Part shown: piece after piece, positions 60,934-64,000 of the stretch
Layout: each line of letters starts with the position of its first letter
Numbering within the stretch: the first letter of the stretch is position 1
DNA from: Rhodospirillaceae bacterium
GTDB taxonomy: Bacteria; Pseudomonadota; Alphaproteobacteria; Rhodospirillales; Rhodospirillaceae
DNA length: 64,000 bases
NCBI GenBank assembly: GCA_028822445.1
Contig: JAPKDQ010000003.1
Span: 186,001 to 250,000, forward strand
Direction: 5' to 3'
The notes under the pieces: generated by a model
Told to the model about the DNA's origin: nothing
Database searches by the model: none
What the model saw: only the letters and a program-made list of their open reading frames with translations
Position numbers and translations under genes: made by a program

Positions 60934-61983
60934 TTAACCCACTTCTTTTCGGGTGTTGAGCTCGTAAAAATATCCATCGGGATCGAAGAACGACATAGTG
61001 GTCAGCTGGATGGTCTTGCCGTCAGCGCCAAGAACTTCATCGTGACCTGGCTCACAATGGACCGTGTGATTGTAGGCGTCGCCCGCCTCGGTCATACGGC
61101 GTTTGATGTCGCTGACGTTCTCAGCGCTTGCCACAAGCATCGCCGTGCCGATGCCGATGGTTTTTAGATAAGGTCCTAGGTCTTCGATCTCTGGATTTAG
61201 GTATTGCATAAGGCCGAGCATCCCAACTTCTGGGTCGTTACCTTTCATGATTGCAAGCCGAACCTGAGCACCAGGCTGACCGGCGGGAAGCACCTCGCCG
61301 CCGACTGGCATTTCTTGGTCGTAGCAAACCTTCATACCCATAACATTTTTATAGAAGTCGACCGACTTCTGAATATCGCAAACGATGAGGGTCGTGCGCT
61401 TGATACCAAACGCGTCGATGTTGGGCGCGTTGCGTTTGTGGTTGACCACATAAAAGAACCCATCGGGATCAAAGAACGACAGTGTGGTCACTTCGGTCTG
61501 TTCCTTGCCATCTGGCGTGGGCATAGACCAGTCATATGGCGGACAATGAATGCGACAATCCGAAGAGGCTTCCAGGCGCCTGATCAGCGGGTCTATAGAC
61601 GGTGTTTCACAGACAAAGACCGTGTCGCCAATGCCCAGACGGGTGCGATCTGCGAAGCCTGGTTTTTCCGTTAGGCGTGGACCGGTCCATTCAAGAATAC
61701 CGAGCTTGGCAATATTAGACCGGTTGCCCTCCATGATGCCAAGGTGCACCTTCGCACCGGGTTCTCCGGCTGGGATGATCTTGCCGCCCACGGACATGGT
61801 TTGATTGTAGTACTCGGTCATACCAATAACATCGCGATAGAACGCAATAGAACGCGCACAATCGTTAACCAGAATCGTGGTCCGTTTGAGGTGAGTATCC
61901 GTTGGGCGTGGGTCGATCGCGATACGTCCGTTTATAGTTTTTTTATGGGTTTTGGGTCGGCCTTGGCTTGTTTGGGTCCCCAT
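60934..61983 (-). CDS. Two-module VOC protein, tandem paralog 1
   Basis: 349 residues. After a basic N-terminus ('RPKTHKKTINGR') come modules 'KRTTILVNDCARSIAFYRDVIGMTEYYNQTMSVGGKIIPAGEPGAKVHLGIM' and 'KRTTLIVCDIQKSVDFYKNVMGMKVCYDQEMPVGGEVLPAGQPGAQVRLAIM', each ending 'SFFDPDGFFYVVNHK' or 'SFFDPDGYFYELNTRK'. The two modules are strikingly alike, a recent internal duplication. The pattern S-V-G-G-x-I-[IL]-P-A-G-x-P-G-A recurs in both paralogs. Second in the operon downstream of the FAD oxidase. Confidence 0.88.
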   Translation of the reverse strand: MGTQTSQGRPKTHKKTINGRIAIDPRPTDTHLKRTTILVNDCARSIAFYRDVIGMTEYYNQTMSVGGKIIPAGEPGAKVHLGIMEGNRSNIAKLGILEWTGPRLTEKPGFADRTRLGIGDTVFVCETPSIDPLIRRLEASSDCRIHCPPYDWSMPTPDGKEQTEVTTLSFFDPDGFFYVVNHKRNAPNIDAFGIKRTTLIVCDIQKSVDFYKNVMGMKVCYDQEMPVGGEVLPAGQPGAQVRLAIMKGNDPEVGMLGLMQYLNPEIEDLGPYLKTIGIGTAMLVASAENVSDIKRRMTEAGDAYNHTVHCEPGHDEVLGADGKTIQLTTMSFFDPDGYFYELNTRKEVG

Positions 61984-62006
61984 AACCGCGACCCCAGTGG
62001 TGCCTT

Positions 62007-63605
62007 TTAGCGCTCTGGGAAACCAAGTGAACCAGGGTTCACCGAGCCCTCGGGATCAAGCAATTTCTTTATCCCGCCCATAACCTTCGCTGTTTCAGGC
62101 AGCATTGAGTCAAAATACGGATAGGTCTTACCGATCTGGTTCGATGCCGCACCATGCTTACTGAAAATTACCACAACTTTTTTTCGCATTTCATCTACAA
62201 GAGCTTCTGCCTCAGGGTTCTTTTCCGGCTCTACCAGCTTCTTCAGGTGGCTCGGCTCCGGCGTCCGCCTGTGCACGGGATACCATTCATCAAACCAGTG
62301 AAAAACCGGCTCATAGGAAAAGAAATTCTGGCCGATGGCAATCATCAGCCGCGTCATAAACACGCCACAGGCATCCATCTTTTCTTGATAGGAATCCAGC
62401 AATGCTTCTGTTTCTTGCATCAAAGCAATGGCACCAGAATGTCCAAGCTTAGCGTTTAGCGCAGCCCAGCGGTCTCCATCAGGTCCAAGAATGCCGTTGA
62501 GCGGCTTAAACGGATCAGCCCGCACGGCCTTTGGAATAGAATTAGGAATTTCTTCGCCGCCGAACTTAGCCGTCGCGGCGCGAATGGTCTCTAGGTCAGT
62601 ATCAGTCGCTGCACGGCAATTACCAGACACAACAACATGCATCGAGAATGCACCCTCTTCCATAAAATCACGCCCTGCGACAACAAGCTTTGCGCCTTCT
62701 ACCAAACCCTTGAGCCAACCAGATTGCCCCTTAACCACAGCGCCAAAGGTTTTGATGTCATCAACGATGTTTGCCGCGGCCATGTTCTTTTTTGTGGAGC
62801 CTGGGTCGAAGACATAAGCTTCTTCTGCGGCGCTAGTGCGCGCAACCTCAGACAAGGCCTTGGCAGTTGATTCCATGTCGGGAAAACAGAACGAGGCGAA
62901 ATCCGTAATCGCAGGCGGACGTATCATTCTAAATGTCGCCTGCACTTTAAATCCAAGCGAGCCAGCGTCATGAACAAACAAACCCGTGAGATCGGGTCCG
63001 TAAGTTCTGTAGAACGGCTTGTCTACATTCTTGAAGCCGGGCTGGCCCGTTTTTAATAATGTGCCGTCAGCCAATACAACTTCCATACATTGAACGGTCT
63101 CTGCCGACGTTCCATAACGGCCAGTACCCATGAACAATGCGCCATTGGATAACCCACCACCGATCGTCGCAACGGACCCAGAGAACGTCCCGAAGAACGG
63201 TAAGCGCAGGCCCCGTGGTTTCAGTTCTTCATAAATTTGTTGCCATGTCACACCAGCTTCTACCGTGATGTAAAGATCTTCTTCATTGACCTCGATGATC
63301 TTGTTCAGAGACCGCATATCTACAGTGACTGTGTCCTCACGCACCGGGCGATACCCACCGGTGTAAGACATACCCCCACCGCGCGGCACTACCGCATACC
63401 CTTCTTTGGTCGCCGCAGCGACCGCCTTGGCGAGCGTGTCTTTATCGGCTGGGCGAATCGCAACAGTCGGCGTTGAGCCAACAGAATAAACATCGCTCGC
63501 GTAAAACGCGCGCTCCGCTTCGTCCGTAATAACCTGATCAGTACCAAGAATTTCAATGAGTGTTTCGACCAGACGGTCGTTCTTTACTGAGGTGTCGACG
63601 TTCAT
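62007..63605 (-). CDS. FAD-linked oxidase/dehydrogenase (GlcD / vanillyl-alcohol-oxidase family)
   Basis: 532 residues, RBS GGAAG. FAD-binding PP-loop domain 'VVPRGGGMSYTGGYRPVREDTVTVDMRSLNKIIEVNEEDLYITVEAGVTWQQIYEEL', 'LPFFGTFSGSVATIGGGLSNGALFMGTGRYGT'; C-terminal cap with 'CGVFMTRLMIAIGQNFFSYEPVFHWFDEWYP' and terminal 'LLDPEGSVNPGSLGFPE' (D-P-x-x-x-x-N-P-G). Oxidises a 2-hydroxyacid or a para-substituted phenol. In an operon YciI - FAD oxidase - VOC - VOC. Confidence 0.92.
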   Translation of the reverse strand: MNVDTSVKNDRLVETLIEILGTDQVITDEAERAFYASDVYSVGSTPTVAIRPADKDTLAKAVAAATKEGYAVVPRGGGMSYTGGYRPVREDTVTVDMRSLNKIIEVNEEDLYITVEAGVTWQQIYEELKPRGLRLPFFGTFSGSVATIGGGLSNGALFMGTGRYGTSAETVQCMEVVLADGTLLKTGQPGFKNVDKPFYRTYGPDLTGLFVHDAGSLGFKVQATFRMIRPPAITDFASFCFPDMESTAKALSEVARTSAAEEAYVFDPGSTKKNMAAANIVDDIKTFGAVVKGQSGWLKGLVEGAKLVVAGRDFMEEGAFSMHVVVSGNCRAATDTDLETIRAATAKFGGEEIPNSIPKAVRADPFKPLNGILGPDGDRWAALNAKLGHSGAIALMQETEALLDSYQEKMDACGVFMTRLMIAIGQNFFSYEPVFHWFDEWYPVHRRTPEPSHLKKLVEPEKNPEAEALVDEMRKKVVVIFSKHGAASNQIGKTYPYFDSMLPETAKVMGGIKKLLDPEGSVNPGSLGFPER

Positions 63606-63633
63606 CTCTATGCTTCCAATTTTTTTTATTTTT

Positions 63634-63990
63634 CTAAAGTCCGTGGGGCTCTGCCCGAATCATTTCATCACCTTCAATGCGCCAGGTTTTACCGCCAATT
63701 AATTTCCCGGCGACGGGCGCAAACGGCATCACGCGTACTTTTTTCCACACCCCATTTTTCACATAGGGGTCGCCATCAAACAGCGCTTGGGCCTCCACCT
63801 CACTGTCTGCCTGGTAGACCATGATTGACCCTTGGTATTGGCGATCGTCACTATCGTCTGACGGCATGCATGGGCCAGCAATAACGATCTTATCGAGCAC
63901 ACTCTCAACGTAGCGTAAGTGCTCTATCAAGTGACGGGCACGGACTTCGTCCTGATTACCGTCGTCCGTGCAAATAAAAGCGAATTTCAT
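63634..63990 (-). CDS. YciI-like (YCII domain) protein
   Basis: 118 residues. 'MKFAFICTDDGNQDEVRARHLIEHLRYVESVLDKIVIAGPCMPSDDSDDRQYQGSIMVYQADSEVEAQALFDGDPYVKNGVWKKVRVMPF' is the YCII pattern, with the conserved R-x-x-H-L-x-x-x and D-P-[YF] containing the possible active Asp/His pair. A C-terminal extension 'GKLIGGKTWRIEGDEMIRAEP' is longer than usual. YciI-type proteins include dehydrochlorinases and muconolactone-isomerase relatives. First visible gene of the operon with the FAD oxidase; its promoter lies at or beyond the window edge. Confidence 0.88.
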   Translation of the reverse strand: MKFAFICTDDGNQDEVRARHLIEHLRYVESVLDKIVIAGPCMPSDDSDDRQYQGSIMVYQADSEVEAQALFDGDPYVKNGVWKKVRVMPFAPVAGKLIGGKTWRIEGDEMIRAEPHGL

Positions 63991-64000
63991 GTGTGGCTCC

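Noticed and set aside
1-64000. CRISPR arrays, insertion sequences, tRNA or rRNA genes, phage genes
   Set aside because: Looked for regular spaced repeats, terminal inverted repeats with a transposase, cloverleaf arms and phage structural genes; none convincing by eye.

Overview
This 64 kb window looks like the chromosome of an environmental, probably marine or freshwater, alphaproteobacterium. I infer this from gene content rather than from a marker gene: many TRAP solute receptors, DUF1775 and DUF1330 proteins, and scattered acyl-CoA, VOC and amidohydrolase catabolic genes. It holds no rRNA, tRNA, CRISPR array, insertion sequence or phage module that I can recognise. Almost all of it is densely packed accessory metabolism. 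The only housekeeping-type genes are an ABC-F ATPase and rsgA.

Layout. 1-9 kb: end of a TonB-dependent receptor, a dicarboxylate/glutamate-type symporter, an ABC-F ATPase, a DUF1775 (YcnI-like) protein, an orphan family-5 peptide-type binding protein and an amidohydrolase. 9-16.5 kb: a GPH-type and an NSS-type sodium symporter, then a minus-strand operon of Zn alcohol dehydrogenase, M24 creatinase-type hydrolase and ThDP enzyme. 16.5-27.4 kb: three TRAP binding proteins (DctP), a methyltransferase with a divergent small coiled-coil protein, an EamA exporter, an isochorismatase-type hydrolase, a GST, the only complete TRAP system of the window (DctP-DctQ-DctM), a CmoB-like methyltransferase and a methyltransferase pseudogene broken by two in-frame stop codons. 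27.4-31.4 kb: DUF1330, an MDR reductase, three tandem secreted Sel1/TPR-like paralogs and a 0.7 kb gene-poor stretch. 31.4-39.4 kb: a run of catabolic plus-strand genes (membrane protein, SDR, deacetylase, MaoC hydratase, acyl-CoA dehydrogenase, phenylacetate-CoA-ligase-like enzyme, amidase) interrupted by a second DUF1775 gene. 39.4-48.4 kb: VOC protein, fourth DctP, two tandem unknown paralogs, an exported D-2-hydroxyacid dehydrogenase, APH kinase, VOC protein, TetR remnant, fifth DctP and enoyl-CoA hydratase. 48.5-58.4 kb: a co-oriented cluster (FAD monooxygenase, methyltransferase, small coiled-coil protein, bicupin, double alpha/beta-hydrolase, sixth DctP) facing a DUF1838/double-nitrilase pair. 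58.8-64 kb: rsgA and a minus-strand operon of YciI-like protein, FAD oxidase and two tandem double-VOC proteins.

How it fits together. Six divergent DctP receptors lie within 40 kb, but only one is next to a DctQM permease. The other five sit beside different enzymes. One reading is a set of receptors sharing one permease, or acting as sensors; another is that their permeases lie outside the window. The most unusual unit is a methyltransferase plus a small coiled-coil protein that occurs twice (about 18 kb and 50 kb), each time just upstream of a DctP gene. I know of no described system with this composition. The second copy is embedded in a cluster with several apparently catalytically altered proteins: an alpha/beta-hydrolase tandem lacking the canonical nucleophile serine in both halves, and nearby a nitrilase tandem with a dead N-terminal half. 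This is the best candidate here for an undescribed pathway.
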